Shown here: one piece after another, positions 1-8,753 of the stretch
Numbering within the stretch: position 1 is the stretch's first letter
Layout: the number at the start of each line of letters is the position of its first letter
Assembly (NCBI RefSeq): GCF_015244565.1
Contig: NZ_JABCQG010000021.1
Coordinates: 1 to 33,799, forward strand
From: Gluconobacter vitians
GTDB taxonomy: Bacteria > Pseudomonadota > Alphaproteobacteria > Acetobacterales > Acetobacteraceae
DNA: 33,799 nt
Direction of reading: 5' to 3'
The notes under the pieces: model-generated
The model's database searches: none
What the model saw: the letters and a program-made list of their open reading frames with translations, nothing else
What the model was told of the DNA's origin: nothing
Made by a program: the position numbers and the translations under genes

Positions 1-449
1 GCTACAGGATGCCTTTACGCGCTATGGCGCCCCGGAAATTTTCAATACGGATCAGGGCTCACAATTCACGACGCCCCGTTTTACCGGGCTCCTGGAAGAG
101 CGTCAGATCCGCATCAGCATGGATGGACGTGGGCGCCGGCTGGACAACGTGTTCATTGAGCGTCTGTGGCGGTCGCTGAAATACGAATGCGTCTACCTGT
201 ACGCATTCGAGACCGGATCAGAGCTGAGGGCCGGGCTTGGCAGATGGATCGCCCATTATAACGAAAGGCGTCCGCATACGGCACTGGCTGGACGCACGCC
301 CGATGAGGCGTATCATGGCGCGCCGACGACCTCTGGTCGGGGGTTAACCCAGGACCAGAGGGCCAACAGCAACGCCGTCAGAATGGCGGCATAACAATAA
401 CCGGGTATAGCTTATTCAAACCCAAAAACTGTCCGAACAGACGGGTCCA
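1..449 (+). mobile_element. IS3-family insertion sequence, 3' part (cut by window edge)
   Basis: This holds the end of an orfB-type transposase and about 55 bp of non-coding terminus. The putative right inverted repeat is the stretch ending in ...GACGGGTCCA at 449. I place the end there because IS3 elements usually end in CA, and because reading open from 450 is recognisable MFS transporter sequence. The left end and orfA lie outside the window, so neither the paired inverted repeat nor the target duplication can be checked. The exact boundary is an inference. Confidence 0.6.
2..394 (+). CDS. IS3-family transposase OrfB, C-terminal part (partial)
   Basis: This is the C-terminal ~130 residues of an rve-type integrase core, open to the left edge. 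Two catalytic acidic residues are visible: the Asp in FNTDQGSQFT and the Glu in NVFIERLWRSLKYE. The family signature HYNERRPHTALAGRTPDEAY follows near the C-terminus. The first catalytic Asp lies upstream of the window. The protein catalyses cut-and-paste or copy-out movement of its own element. An internal ATG at 119 gives a shorter open frame, but the conserved FNTDQGSQF motif lies before it, so that ATG is not the true start. Stop TAA is at 392-394. Confidence 0.85.
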   Translation, partial: LQDAFTRYGAPEIFNTDQGSQFTTPRFTGLLEERQIRISMDGRGRRLDNVFIERLWRSLKYECVYLYAFETGSELRAGLGRWIAHYNERRPHTALAGRTPDEAYHGAPTTSGRGLTQDQRANSNAVRMAA

Positions 450-1187
450 CCTCTCCTGCTGCCGGTACAGGCCTTTGACAGCTACGGTTTTCGCATCGCC
501 GCCGGGCTTGGCGCGCTTGCAGGACTGGCGGCTCTGATACTGCGCTTCAGGCTTATTCGGGATCAGCCGCCTGCCCTGCCGGTCACATCGCCCCCCTCTT
601 CCCCTTTCCTGCGTCGTGAGAACCTGTTCCGCACAGTCGCCGTCATGGGCGCTGTCGCTCTGGGCAGTGGCATCACCTATCTCGGCATCTACATGCCGCA
701 TTATGCCCGCCTGCACTTTCATGTTGCCGCATCCCACGCCTATGCCTCAGCGCTGCTGACCTATGGCGGACAGCTTCTGTTCACACCCCTGCGCTGGAAA
801 CTGGCCGACCATTTCGACAGGACCCACAGCATCCGGCCCATGCTGCTGTCCTGCGCAGTCCTGTTCTGCCTGCCCTGGCCGATGTTCCGGCTGGTCGCAT
901 TCTGGCCCGAGAGCATTCTGCTGATGCCGCTGCTCTTCAATGTCGCAGGACTGCTCTATTTCGCAGCCCTCGACGGCTTCATCGGCATGCTGTTCCCCGA
1001 CCGGCTGCGCGGACGCGGCCTGACAATCGGCTATTCCTTCGGGGTAGTCCTGTTCGGCGGTCTGGCTCCGCTGACAAATGCCGCCCTCATGTCCTGGAGT
1101 GGTACGGAGCAGGCCCCGGCCTTCTATCTGGGCCTGACCGCACTGATCTCCGCAACGGCGATCTTCCTGTCACGACGCCTGATCTGA
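450..1187 (+). pseudogene. MHS-type MFS transporter, 3' remnant truncated by IS insertion
   Basis: Reading frame 450-1187 encodes about 245 residues with several hydrophobic segments and no start codon at its left end. The first plausible in-frame ATG, at 645, falls in the middle of a conserved domain. FPDRLRGRGLTIGYSFGVVL matches the conserved cytoplasmic loop and helix of the metabolite:H+ symporter family (KgtP, ProP and ShiA relatives), which places this at the C-terminal half of a 12-TM protein. The N-terminal half is absent, replaced by the IS end at 449. The substrate cannot be told. If the missing half lies on the other side of the IS, this is a simple insertion. Otherwise it is a deletion remnant. 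It is unlikely to make a functional transporter. Confidence 0.7.
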
Positions 1188-1204
1188 AAGGCGAACGTTC
1201 CGGA

Positions 1205-1234
1205 GTTTCCATATTGCCATGACGCAATGGAAAC
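1205..1234 (+). promoter_or_regulatory. Inverted repeat between MFS remnant and TonB receptor
   Basis: Arms GTTTCC (1205-1210) and GGAAAC (1229-1234) enclose a second pair, ATTGC (1213-1217) and GCAAT (1224-1228), with a 2-nt bulge and a 6-nt loop CATGAC. No T-run follows, so a canonical terminator is doubtful. It could be an operator or a leader hairpin of the receptor gene downstream, or a weak terminator of the broken transporter gene. Confidence 0.4.
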
Positions 1235-1364
1235 CCCTGCTTTATGACAGACTATGAAACTACCAATTTTTCCTTGGGAATGTTCTTATGAACGCCTCCT
1301 TTATCTCAAGCCACAGATTCATAACGGTACCGTAGCGTTAGTTTTTTTCAGGATCCCGCCAGAA

Positions 1365-3854
1365 ATGTCTTTCAGAATCCCTTCTCCGTCAGGCCCCGTG
1401 CGTCCCAGCCGACTGCCCGCGTTCTCCTTTCTGATGGGAAGAGGGAAAAAATTTCTGGCGACTGCCACGATCCTCAGCAGCGCAACAGTTCTGGCCGCAA
1501 ATGCGGCCTGTGCCGAAGATGCTACGAAGCCGAAGCACAGCCGCAAGACGGCCCAGCACGCGCCGCGCACCATGGCGGAGCCCAAGGGCGGTCAGGAATC
1601 CATCAGCGTTCTCGGACAGCGCGGTCAGGCCCCTGGCGGCGGCATGATGCGGGCGGAAACGGCGGCGCGTTCGGTCCAGTCGGTCACGCAGGCCTATATC
1701 GAGATGCAGAGCCCGACCAGTTCCCCGCTCGACCTGATCAAGAATCTGCCCAGCGTCAACATTTCGACGCCAGATCCTTCCGGCAATGAAGGCGGATCCA
1801 TCAGCAGCCGTGGCCTGTATGACAACGACATCGGCTTCCTGCTCAACGGCATGCCGATCGCCAACGGATCTTCGACGTCTGCGTCGAACTTTATCCAGAA
1901 CTACATCGACAGCAACAACATCGCCTCGGAATCCATGACGCCGGGTTCGATCTCGGTTGAAGATCCGCTGACCTCCGCCGCGGCTGGTGCGCTGAGCATC
2001 ACCACCCGCGCGCCTTCGCAGAAATTCGGCGGTTTCATCTCCGGAAGCTACGGGTCCTTCAACACGTCGCGCGAGTTCATCCGTCTGGACAGTGGCGAGA
2101 TCGGCCATTCCGGCATCACGAGCTATGCCTCGTTCTCGAACATGCATTCGGACGCTTGGCGCGGTTCGGGCACCAGCGAGCGCAAGCACATGGATTTCCG
2201 GATGACGAAGAAGATCGGTGAGCGCAGCGCCATTGATCTGTTCGTGGGCTACAACCACTCGTTCTATTACCAGAACCGCTATCCGACGATGGCAAACTTC
2301 TACGCGGACAAGAATGGCCTGCCGGTCACAACACCCATCAGCTACACCGCGACCTTCAGCGCGACGTCCCCCAGCAGCTATTACGGCACGCATGGCTCAG
2401 ACAAGGACCAGTTCTACGCGTCTCTGCCGATGCACTTCGCGCTGAACCATCTCTTCAGCGTCACCATTACGCCCTATTACCAGCGCGGCGCCATCACACT
2501 GAACAGCGCCTCGCGCCTGCAGGAAGGCCATACCTATGCGGGAACGGCCCTGCAGAAGGTTGACCTGAACGGTGACGGCAAGATCAGCACGGCCACACGC
2601 GCGGCCGTTTCGAGCAATGCCATGTCCCTCAACCAGCAGGGCGGCGTCGTCGCCAGCCTGCACTGGCATGGCGAGAACAACGACGGCCAGATCGGCTACT
2701 GGCACGAGGAGAATTCCTATTCCCTCAAGACGCCTCTCTCGCGCATGAATCAGGTCACCGGGGCCCAGCCTTCGGACACGGATACGGCCGCCTATTACCG
2801 CACCAGCAGCGGCAACATCTATTATTCGACGAACTATCTCGGCTCCTACAGCCTCAATTCCGGCTTCATGGAAGACACGCAGCACTTCCTGAACCGTACG
2901 ATGTCGCTGACCGGCGGCATCAAGGTTGTCTCCGAAACACTGCGTGGACAGGATTTCCTGACCAGCACGGCCAGCCGCTCGAACCATACCTTCGTCTCAC
3001 CGATGCCGCGCATGTCCTGGTCCTGGGACATCGCACCCCACCACCAGATCTACATCAATGCCGAGGGCGATTTCCGCGCACCGTCCCCCGTCAATCTCAT
3101 CACGCGTTACAGCACCTCCACGGGTGCGATGACCACCTCGGGGGCCAATGTAAAGCCGCAGTATTCCATCAAGGAAGAGCTGGGCTACCGCTATACGGGT
3201 AACGTGTTCCTGGCGGATATCAGCGTCTACAATTTCAACGTCACCAACCGCCTGCTATCGCTCAACACCTACAGCAATGACGTGCCTGTCAGCACGACGC
3301 TCAATACGGGTGGCGAGACGATCCGCGGCGTGGACCTGATGCTGTCCACCAAGCCGCTGTTCCACCGCTTCCGCCCGTATCTGTCATTCGAATACCTGCA
3401 CGCCACAATGGACAACAACCTGCCGGTTGCTGCGGATAACGGTTCGATCGACTATCTGAAGACCAAGGGCAGGACGCCGATCATGACGCCAAAGTTCATG
3501 GGCAGCGTCGGCCTGACCTATACGGAAGGCCCGTTCTTCCTGAATGCCAGCATCCGCTACACGGACAAGCAGTATTCCTCGTTCATGAACGACCAGGCCA
3601 TGCCGTCCTATTTCTCGGACTCGCTGTCCCTGGGCTACCACCTGCCGAAGTTCTTCATCGCGCAGTCGCCGGTCTTCAAGCTGAACTTCACCAACCTGAC
3701 CGGCCAGTACAAGCTGGGTGGCGTCTATTACTTCGCGGAAAATGCGAAGGCCACGACGGGTGTGTATGGCAACAAGATCTCGGCGGATTCCGCACCGTCC
3801 TATTACATCCAGCCGCCCTTCTCGATGATGGGCTCGCTCTCCACCAGCTTCTGA
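1365..3854 (+). CDS. TonB-dependent outer membrane receptor
   Basis: This is an outer-membrane active transporter of about 830 residues that draws energy from TonB/ExbBD. The frame is open from 1254, but the first ~37 residues do not look coding. I prefer the ATG at 1365, with the ATG at 1434 as alternative; the latter gives a compact signal peptide (MGRGKKFLATATILSSATVL... cleaved near ANAACA). A TonB-box-like ESISVLGQ follows, then a plug domain (SISSRGLYDNDIGFLLNGMP) and a long Ser/Thr/Tyr-rich barrel ending in Phe (SMMGSLSTSF). An EF-hand-like segment DLNGDGKIS sits in a loop near 2562-2597. No Fur box is evident upstream, so the ligand may not be iron. A strong terminator follows directly. 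The ligand is unknown. Confidence 0.9.
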   Translation: MSFRIPSPSGPVRPSRLPAFSFLMGRGKKFLATATILSSATVLAANAACAEDATKPKHSRKTAQHAPRTMAEPKGGQESISVLGQRGQAPGGGMMRAETAARSVQSVTQAYIEMQSPTSSPLDLIKNLPSVNISTPDPSGNEGGSISSRGLYDNDIGFLLNGMPIANGSSTSASNFIQNYIDSNNIASESMTPGSISVEDPLTSAAAGALSITTRAPSQKFGGFISGSYGSFNTSREFIRLDSGEIGHSGITSYASFSNMHSDAWRGSGTSERKHMDFRMTKKIGERSAIDLFVGYNHSFYYQNRYPTMANFYADKNGLPVTTPISYTATFSATSPSSYYGTHGSDKDQFYASLPMHFALNHLFSVTITPYYQRGAITLNSASRLQEGHTYAGTALQKVDLNGDGKISTATRAAVSSNAMSLNQQGGVVASLHWHGENNDGQIGYWHEENSYSLKTPLSRMNQVTGAQPSDTDTAAYYRTSSGNIYYSTNYLGSYSLNSGFMEDTQHFLNRTMSLTGGIKVVSETLRGQDFLTSTASRSNHTFVSPMPRMSWSWDIAPHHQIYINAEGDFRAPSPVNLITRYSTSTGAMTTSGANVKPQYSIKEELGYRYTGNVFLADISVYNFNVTNRLLSLNTYSNDVPVSTTLNTGGETIRGVDLMLSTKPLFHRFRPYLSFEYLHATMDNNLPVAADNGSIDYLKTKGRTPIMTPKFMGSVGLTYTEGPFFLNASIRYTDKQYSSFMNDQAMPSYFSDSLSLGYHLPKFFIAQSPVFKLNFTNLTGQYKLGGVYYFAENAKATTGVYGNKISADSAPSYYIQPPFSMMGSLSTSF

Positions 3855-3861
3855 AGCAACG

Positions 3862-3891
3862 ACGGCTCCCTCATATCGAGGGAGCCGTTTT
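3862..3891 (+). terminator. Rho-independent terminator of the TonB-dependent receptor gene
   Basis: A perfect 11-bp stem (3862-3872 with 3878-3888, ACGGCTCCCTC/GAGGGAGCCGT) has a 5-nt ATATC loop and ends in TTTT. It begins seven bases after the receptor stop codon. It sits between convergent genes, and the opposite strand lacks a good T-run, so it serves mainly the plus strand. Confidence 0.9.
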
Positions 3892-3896
3892 CGGTC

Positions 3897-4628
3897 TCAG
3901 GCGACGAGACCGCCATCCACCAGGATGGAAGCACCGGTGATGTAAGACGCATCCGGGCTGGCGAGGAACGACACAGTACGGGCAATGTCATTAACCTTGC
4001 CGTAGGATTCCGTAGCCGTGAACTTGCGGATGACAGCAGCGGCCGCGCCGTCCTCAGGGTTAAGATCCGTGGCGATCGGGCCGGGCTCGACCACATTTGC
4101 TGTGATGCCCTGCGGACCGAGGTCCCGCGCCACACCCTTCGTAAAGCCGATCAGACCGGCCTTCGTTGCCGAATAGAGCGAGATGCCCGGGAACGGCGCG
4201 CGCTCACCGAAGGCCGAACCGATATAGATCAGGCGGCCACCGGTCTTCATGTATTTCAGCGCCTCGACCGTCTCGACCATCGCAGCGCGCAGGTTGAGGT
4301 TCAGAACATCCTCGATCTGCGTGACGGTCATCTGGGCGATCGGGCCATAGGGATAGATGCCCGCGTTACACACGAGTGCGTCCAAACGTCCGAACGCCTC
4401 ATGCGTTTTCGTGATGGCTGCGATATTGCCATCCGTGCTGCCGCCATCGGCCTGAACGGCGACGGCCTTGCGGCCCAGCGCCTTGACTTCTGACACGACT
4501 TTCTGCGCAGCTTTTTCGTTGCGGGCATAGGTGATGGCGATATCAAAGCCATCCTGCGCCAGCTTCAGCGCGATCGCCGCACCGATACCGCGTGATCCAC
4601 CGGTAATGAGCGCTACTCTGTGGGTCAT
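3897..4628 (-). CDS. SDR-family NAD(P)-dependent oxidoreductase
   Basis: This 243-residue classical short-chain dehydrogenase has the cofactor motif TGGSRGIG at residues ~9-16, the NAG motif (LVCNAGIYPYG), the catalytic Ser (YIGSAFGER) and the YxxxK pair (SLYSATKAGLIGF). The C-terminus ITGASILVDGGL is typical of FabG-like SDRs. The Rossmann fold uses NAD(P)H to reduce a ketone or oxidise an alcohol; the substrate cannot be inferred. I chose the ATG at 4628 because MTHRVALITGG is the family N-terminus and AAGGA-like Shine-Dalgarno sequence lies upstream. Further upstream extension has no SDR character. It is divergent from the SulP gene across ~136 bp and convergent with the TonB receptor gene. 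Confidence 0.88.
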   Translation of the reverse strand: MTHRVALITGGSRGIGAAIALKLAQDGFDIAITYARNEKAAQKVVSEVKALGRKAVAVQADGGSTDGNIAAITKTHEAFGRLDALVCNAGIYPYGPIAQMTVTQIEDVLNLNLRAAMVETVEALKYMKTGGRLIYIGSAFGERAPFPGISLYSATKAGLIGFTKGVARDLGPQGITANVVEPGPIATDLNPEDGAAAAVIRKFTATESYGKVNDIARTVSFLASPDASYITGASILVDGGLVA

Positions 4629-4764
4629 GATCCTGTTCCTTCTGACTGCACTGACGAAAGATCCGTCTTTGAGCTGCCAGATCATGAGGCATTTTCGGGC
4701 CGGACCCAACCACCTGTTGGACATTGTGAAGACATCCCTCCAGCAAAGGCCTAGAACACATCTC

Positions 4765-6453
4765 ATGTCGGAACAGCAGAACCCCACCGAGCCCCGTCGC
4801 GGCTGGACGGATATTGTCGCAGGCCTATCCCTTGCCTCGGTGAATATTCCGCAGGTTCTGGGCTATACGCGCATTGCGGCCATGCCGGCAGTCGCGGGGC
4901 TTTATACGGTCCTGCTGCCACTTGTGGCCTTTGCAGCGTTCGGATCATCGCGGCATCTGGTCGTGGCTGCCGATTCCGCGACGGCCGCCATTTTCTCAAG
5001 TGCGATCGGCAAAATGGCACCGCCCGAAAGCGCGCATTACATCGCGCTCGTCAGCATGACGGCGCTGCTCTGCGCGGCACTTCTGCTGGTGGCGCGGGTT
5101 TTCCGGCTGGGGTTTCTGGCGGATTTCCTGTCCCGCACCGTGCTGACGGGATTTCTGGCCGGGGTGGGCGTACAGGTCTGCATCGCGATGCTGCATGACA
5201 TGCTGGGTGTATCCGTCAGCGCGCATAATCCGCTGGTGCAGGCTTACGAAACCTTCCGTCAGATCCCGCATGGGAGCCCCATGGTCGCGGGTCTTTCAGC
5301 GGTCACGGTCGGCATTCTCATGACCGGGCAGCGTCTTGCGCCGCATCTTCCGGCCGGGCTCTGCGTCGTGATCGGCAGTATTGCGCTGAGCATGGGGCTG
5401 AACCTGTCCCATCACGGTGTCCCGACACTGGGGCATGTCGCGGGCGGGTTGCCGCATTTAGGCCTGCCGGATGTTTCCTGGAACGAGCTTCTGGCCCTTC
5501 TGCCCGTCGCGGCGTCGTGCGTGTTTGTCATCATCGCACAGAGTGCGGCCACGTCCCGCGTGTTCGGAGAGCGGTTTCATGAAACCGTTGATGAGGACCG
5601 TGATCTTCTAGGGCTGTCGGCGGCCAATGTTGCCGCGGGACTGAGCGGAACTTTCACCGTCAATGGCAGCCCGACGCAGACGGCCATGGCCGTGCGCTCC
5701 GGTGCCCGCACGCAGTTGGCGCAGGTCACGTTCGCCTGCGTGACGCTCATGGTGCTGCTGTTCCTCACGCGCCCGCTCGAAGCCCTGCCCCGCTGCGTTC
5801 TGGCGGGGATCGTCTTTACCGTCGCGGTCGGCATGATCGATCTGAAAAGCCTGCGCGCGATCCGGCAGGAAAGCCCCGGTGAGTTCTGGCTGGCCGTTAC
5901 AACAGCTGCCGTTGTTGTGGGGGTTGGCGTCGAGGAAGGCATTTTCCTCGCCATCGCGCTTTCGCTGTTCCGCCATGTCCGGCACAGCTACGAGCCGCAT
6001 ACGATGGTGCTTCAGCAGTCCCCGACGGCCGGTGTTCTGGAAGCCCTGCCCGCAAAAGACGGGCTGGAAAGCGCGCGGGGGCTGATCGTCTTCCGTTTCT
6101 GCGCGGATCTGTTCTACGCCAATTCGACGCGCTTTCGTCAGGATCTTCTGGATCTGGTAGAGCATGCGCCCCATCCCGTCCGCTGTGTCGTGCTGGATGC
6201 AAGCCCCGTCACCGACATCGACTATTCCGCCGCCGCCGACCTGCGGGATTTGATCGCGCAACTGCATCAGCGCGGTATCGCGCTGCTCTTCGGGCGGGTG
6301 AGCGTCTATCTGCGCGCCGATATGGACCGGCATCACATCACCCCGGCGCTGGGGGACGGCAATATCTACGCCGAACTGCATACGGCGCTGAAAGCCGCCC
6401 ACCAGATCCTTGGGGACACCGCAGCGTCCCCTCCAACCGTCAGGCCTTCCTGA
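4765..6453 (+). CDS. SulP-family inorganic anion transporter with STAS domain
   Basis: This 562-residue inner-membrane protein has an N-terminal SulP signature ([23 protein letters not shown]), about 10-12 hydrophobic segments, the conserved region [20 protein letters not shown], and a C-terminal STAS domain ([20 protein letters not shown]). SulP proteins carry sulfate, bicarbonate or related anions, usually by H+ or Na+ symport. The substrate here is not decided by sequence, and no sulfate assimilation gene is adjacent. I use the ATG at 4765 ([14 protein letters not shown]), which matches the short cytoplasmic leader of the family; the frame extends upstream without similarity. Its 3' end overlaps the convergent PhnA-like gene by 14 bp. 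Confidence 0.85.
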   Translation: MSEQQNPTEPRRGWTDIVAGLSLASVNIPQVLGYTRIAAMPAVAGLYTVLLPLVAFAAFGSSRHLVVAADSATAAIFSSAIGKMAPPESAHYIALVSMTALLCAALLLVARVFRLGFLADFLSRTVLTGFLAGVGVQVCIAMLHDMLGVSVSAHNPLVQAYETFRQIPHGSPMVAGLSAVTVGILMTGQRLAPHLPAGLCVVIGSIALSMGLNLSHHGVPTLGHVAGGLPHLGLPDVSWNELLALLPVAASCVFVIIAQSAATSRVFGERFHETVDEDRDLLGLSAANVAAGLSGTFTVNGSPTQTAMAVRSGARTQLAQVTFACVTLMVLLFLTRPLEALPRCVLAGIVFTVAVGMIDLKSLRAIRQESPGEFWLAVTTAAVVVGVGVEEGIFLAIALSLFRHVRHSYEPHTMVLQQSPTAGVLEALPAKDGLESARGLIVFRFCADLFYANSTRFRQDLLDLVEHAPHPVRCVVLDASPVTDIDYSAAADLRDLIAQLHQRGIALLFGRVSVYLRADMDRHHITPALGDGNIYAELHTALKAAHQILGDTAASPPTVRPS

Positions 6454-6790
6454 CGAATTCGGATTTGAGGTTCATCGCGCCGATCCCGGGGATCTTGCAG
6501 GCGATGTCATGCCCGTCGCCGCCGTCCGAAAGACGGATGTTCTTCACCTTGGTGCCGCCCTTGACGACCATGGACGAGCCCTTGATCTTCAGATCCTTGA
6601 TGACCGTTACGCTGTCGCCATCCGCCAGGACATTGCCATTGGCATCGCGGATTTCAGCAGAAGCCTCGCCGCTTTCCGCTGCCGTCTCGGCCGGGTTCCA
6701 CTCATGCGCACATTCCGGGCACATCCACAGCGCACCATCCGGATAAACGTGTTCGCACCCGCAGACGGGGCATTTCAGATTGCTGTCCAT
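6440..6790 (-). CDS. phnA: PhnA/YjdM-family zinc-ribbon protein
   Basis: This 116-residue cytoplasmic protein has an N-terminal zinc ribbon ([10 protein letters not shown]...[10 protein letters not shown], four Cys in two CxxC knuckles) followed by the PhnA domain ([20 protein letters not shown]). The C-terminus [22 protein letters not shown] is highly typical of E. coli YjdM. Despite the historical name, the family has no established role in phosphonate use, and no phn operon is nearby. The ATG at 6790 is preferred because [11 protein letters not shown] is the standard start; the longer frame adds 18 unrelated residues. It converges on, and overlaps, the SulP gene end. Confidence 0.9.
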   Translation of the reverse strand: MDSNLKCPVCGCEHVYPDGALWMCPECAHEWNPAETAAESGEASAEIRDANGNVLADGDSVTVIKDLKIKGSSMVVKGGTKVKNIRLSDGGDGHDIACKIPGIGAMNLKSEFVRKA

Positions 6791-6943
6791 GATCGACCTT
6801 TCTCGTTTGTGGCCGGACCCTACTGCACGCGCAGCACATTTCAAAACGGAGCTCGCCCGTTTTCATAATCTGTTCCTTCAGCGCACGGCGCGCTATCAAC
6901 GGCGCCTGACACATCACGCAATGCTGACGGAAAGACCGTTCCC

Positions 6944-7873
6944 ATGCCCGACCCCACGCCCCAGCCCGTTGCCGCGCCCCTTACCCGGGCCGCCATTTTT
7001 CTGGTCCTGAACATCAATCCCGGCACAGACGCGGAAAAGACCATCCGCAGCCTGTGCGCGGACCTCTCGGGCCTGCGTCGTACGGTCGGTTTCCGGGACC
7101 TGAACGGGTAGATGTCCTGTGTTCTGGGTTTTGGCTCTGCCGCCTAGGACCGTCTTTTTCCCGGTCCGCGCCCGAAGGCACTGCACCCGTTTCAGGAAAT
7201 CAAGGGCGTCCATCACGCCGTTTCCACGCCCGGCGACATGCTCTTTCACATCCGCGCCACGCGCATGGATATGTGTTTCGAGATGGCCAAGCTGGTCATG
7301 GACCGCCTGCGCAACGTGTGTACGGTTGTCGATGAAGTTCACGGTTTCAAGTATTTCGATGACCGGGATCTGATCGGCTTCGTGGACGGCACGGAAAATC
7401 CGGAAAACGCCGCAGCATGCGAAGCTGCGATCATCGGCGATGAAGATCCGGCTTTCAAAGGCGGCAGCTACGTCATCACCCAGAAATACTTCCACGATCT
7501 CGACGCCTGGAACACCCTGCCGATCGAAATGCAGGAAAAGATCATCGGCCGCAGAAAGCTCTCCAATGTCGAGCTTGATGACAAAACAAAGCCTGCTTAC
7601 GCCCATAACGCCCTGAACGTCGTGACGCGCAACGGCAAACAGGTCGATATCCTGCGGGACAACATGCCGTTCGGTGAAGCCGGCAAGGGCGAGTTCGGCA
7701 CCTATTTCATCGGTTATGCCCGCTCCCCATCCGTAACCGAGGAAATGCTGCACAACATGTTCGTCGGCAAGCCGGAAGGAAATTACGACCGCCTGCTGGA
7801 TTACAGCCGCCCCGTCACGGGCACGCTGTTCTTTGTTCCGTCAGCCGATTATCTGGACGATATCGACGCCTGA
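6944..7873 (+). pseudogene. DyP-type heme peroxidase interrupted by two in-frame amber codons
   Basis: One reading frame runs from ATG 6944 to TGA 7873 (309 codons, about YfeX length) with no frameshift but with TAG at 7109-7111 and 7145-7147. The N-part (RAAIFLVLNINPGTDAEKT) and the rest are both DyP-like. Homologues read roughly ..SCVxGxGSxAWDRLF.. across the gap, so the second TAG probably replaced a Trp codon. The downstream part keeps the distal Asp motif GFVDGTENP, a candidate proximal His (AYAHNALN) and the distal Arg region (ILRDNMPFG). PPK2 and the YgjP remnant in this window end in TAG, so the codon is normally read as stop. Translation could restart at ATG 7112 or 7238, but a fragment lacking the N-terminal domain is unlikely to be active. 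The 3' end overlaps the convergent NmrA-like gene by 25 bp. Confidence 0.85.
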
Positions 7874-8715
7874 TCGCGCAGGCAGGTCTGAAGGTCCGTT
7901 GCACCCCGCAAGGGCGTGCGCGGACGGTCATAGCGCCCATCCACGAAAATCCCCGTCATGGGGGCGTAAGACTGCGCGGCTTCGGAGCAGAAGCCGTTAC
8001 GACGATAGAATTCCGGCCATTCCGGACGCGGGATTTCGTCCACCTGCACATCCCGCTCCAGCACGGCGCTGAGTGCGGTTGCGACGTCTTCCGGCGTATA
8101 GGTTTCGGGGCCTTCGATGCTGTAAGTGCCCGTCTCTTCCACTGGGGCGACCAGAAGACGGGCCGCCAGTTCGCCCACATCCTGCGGCGCGACCATCGGG
8201 GCTTTGAGCCCCTTGGGAAGCAGGCTGGGAAATACCCCTGACTGCCGCGCAGTCGACAGGGCGCCGTACCAGTTGCTCATGAAATATGCCGCCCGCACGA
8301 TACAGAGCGGCACTCCCATCTCCCGTGCGCCCTGCTCAAAGGTGTACAGGCTCCCGAGATCCCCGCAATGCGGGTTGTCCTGCGCGCCATAGGTCGATTG
8401 CACGACGATCTTTTCCAGAGATGCTCCCCGGACAGCGTCAAGAATGGACTGGATCGTGCGGCGTTCTTCGCGGTCTACATCCAGCGACGGGCTGGCAGGC
8501 GGGTTCAGCAGAAATGCGCGCCGAGCTTTGCAAAAAGCCGTTGTCAGGGCCGCCGTGTCGTGAACATCGAGCACGGCCACGCTGGCCCCTCGGGTAGACC
8601 ACTCAGAGACCTGTTCCGGACGGTGCAGAACGACCGTGACCGCCCGTCCCCGTTCCAGCATGCGTCTGGCGACCGTGCCGCCCACATGCCCTGAGGCGCC
8701 GAGAACGATATCCAT
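7849..8715 (-). CDS. NmrA-like NAD(P)-binding protein
   Basis: This 288-residue atypical SDR starts with a Rossmann motif (MDIVLGASGHVGGTVARRML). NmrA-type residues follow (IVVQSTYGAQDNP and the FEQGAREMGVPLCIVRAAYFMSNW region), with the C-terminal substrate lobe YSIEGPETYTPEDVATALSAVL. Relatives include NAD(P)H-sensing regulators and quinone or azo reductases; the role here is unknown. The ATG at 8715 has a very strong Shine-Dalgarno (AGGGGGAAA), which an upstream TTTCCCCC may pair with. It lies 38 bp downstream of tonB on the same strand and could be cotranscribed with it. Confidence 0.82.
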   Translation of the reverse strand: MDIVLGASGHVGGTVARRMLERGRAVTVVLHRPEQVSEWSTRGASVAVLDVHDTAALTTAFCKARRAFLLNPPASPSLDVDREERRTIQSILDAVRGASLEKIVVQSTYGAQDNPHCGDLGSLYTFEQGAREMGVPLCIVRAAYFMSNWYGALSTARQSGVFPSLLPKGLKAPMVAPQDVGELAARLLVAPVEETGTYSIEGPETYTPEDVATALSAVLERDVQVDEIPRPEWPEFYRRNGFCSEAAQSYAPMTGIFVDGRYDRPRTPLRGATDLQTCLRDQASISSR

Positions 8716-8719
8716 GTCA

Positions 8720-8748
8720 TTTCCCCCTGCACGCTGTTTGGGGGGAAA
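8720..8748 (-). promoter_or_regulatory. Hairpin that would mask the Shine-Dalgarno of the NmrA-like gene
   Basis: On the minus strand TTTCCCCC (8748-8741) is complementary to GGGGGAAA (8727-8720), an 8-bp stem with a 13-nt loop. The 3' arm is the ribosome binding site of the NmrA-like gene, four bases before its ATG. The structure lies in the 38-bp gap after tonB. It could reduce translation of the downstream gene. It lacks the T-run of a terminator. Confidence 0.4.
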
Positions 8749-8753
8749 GCGGA

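Noticed and set aside
1389-2393. A 334-codon minus-strand frame opposite the first TonB receptor
   Set aside because: It is antisense to a well-supported gene, has Arg/Val-rich shadow composition, and shows no recognisable family.
7109-7147. Genome-wide reassignment of TAG, or pyrrolysine-type recoding, to explain the DyP frame
   Set aside because: TAG is used as the true stop at the end of ppk2 and the YgjP fragment, and no recoding signal is visible, so ordinary mutation is simpler.
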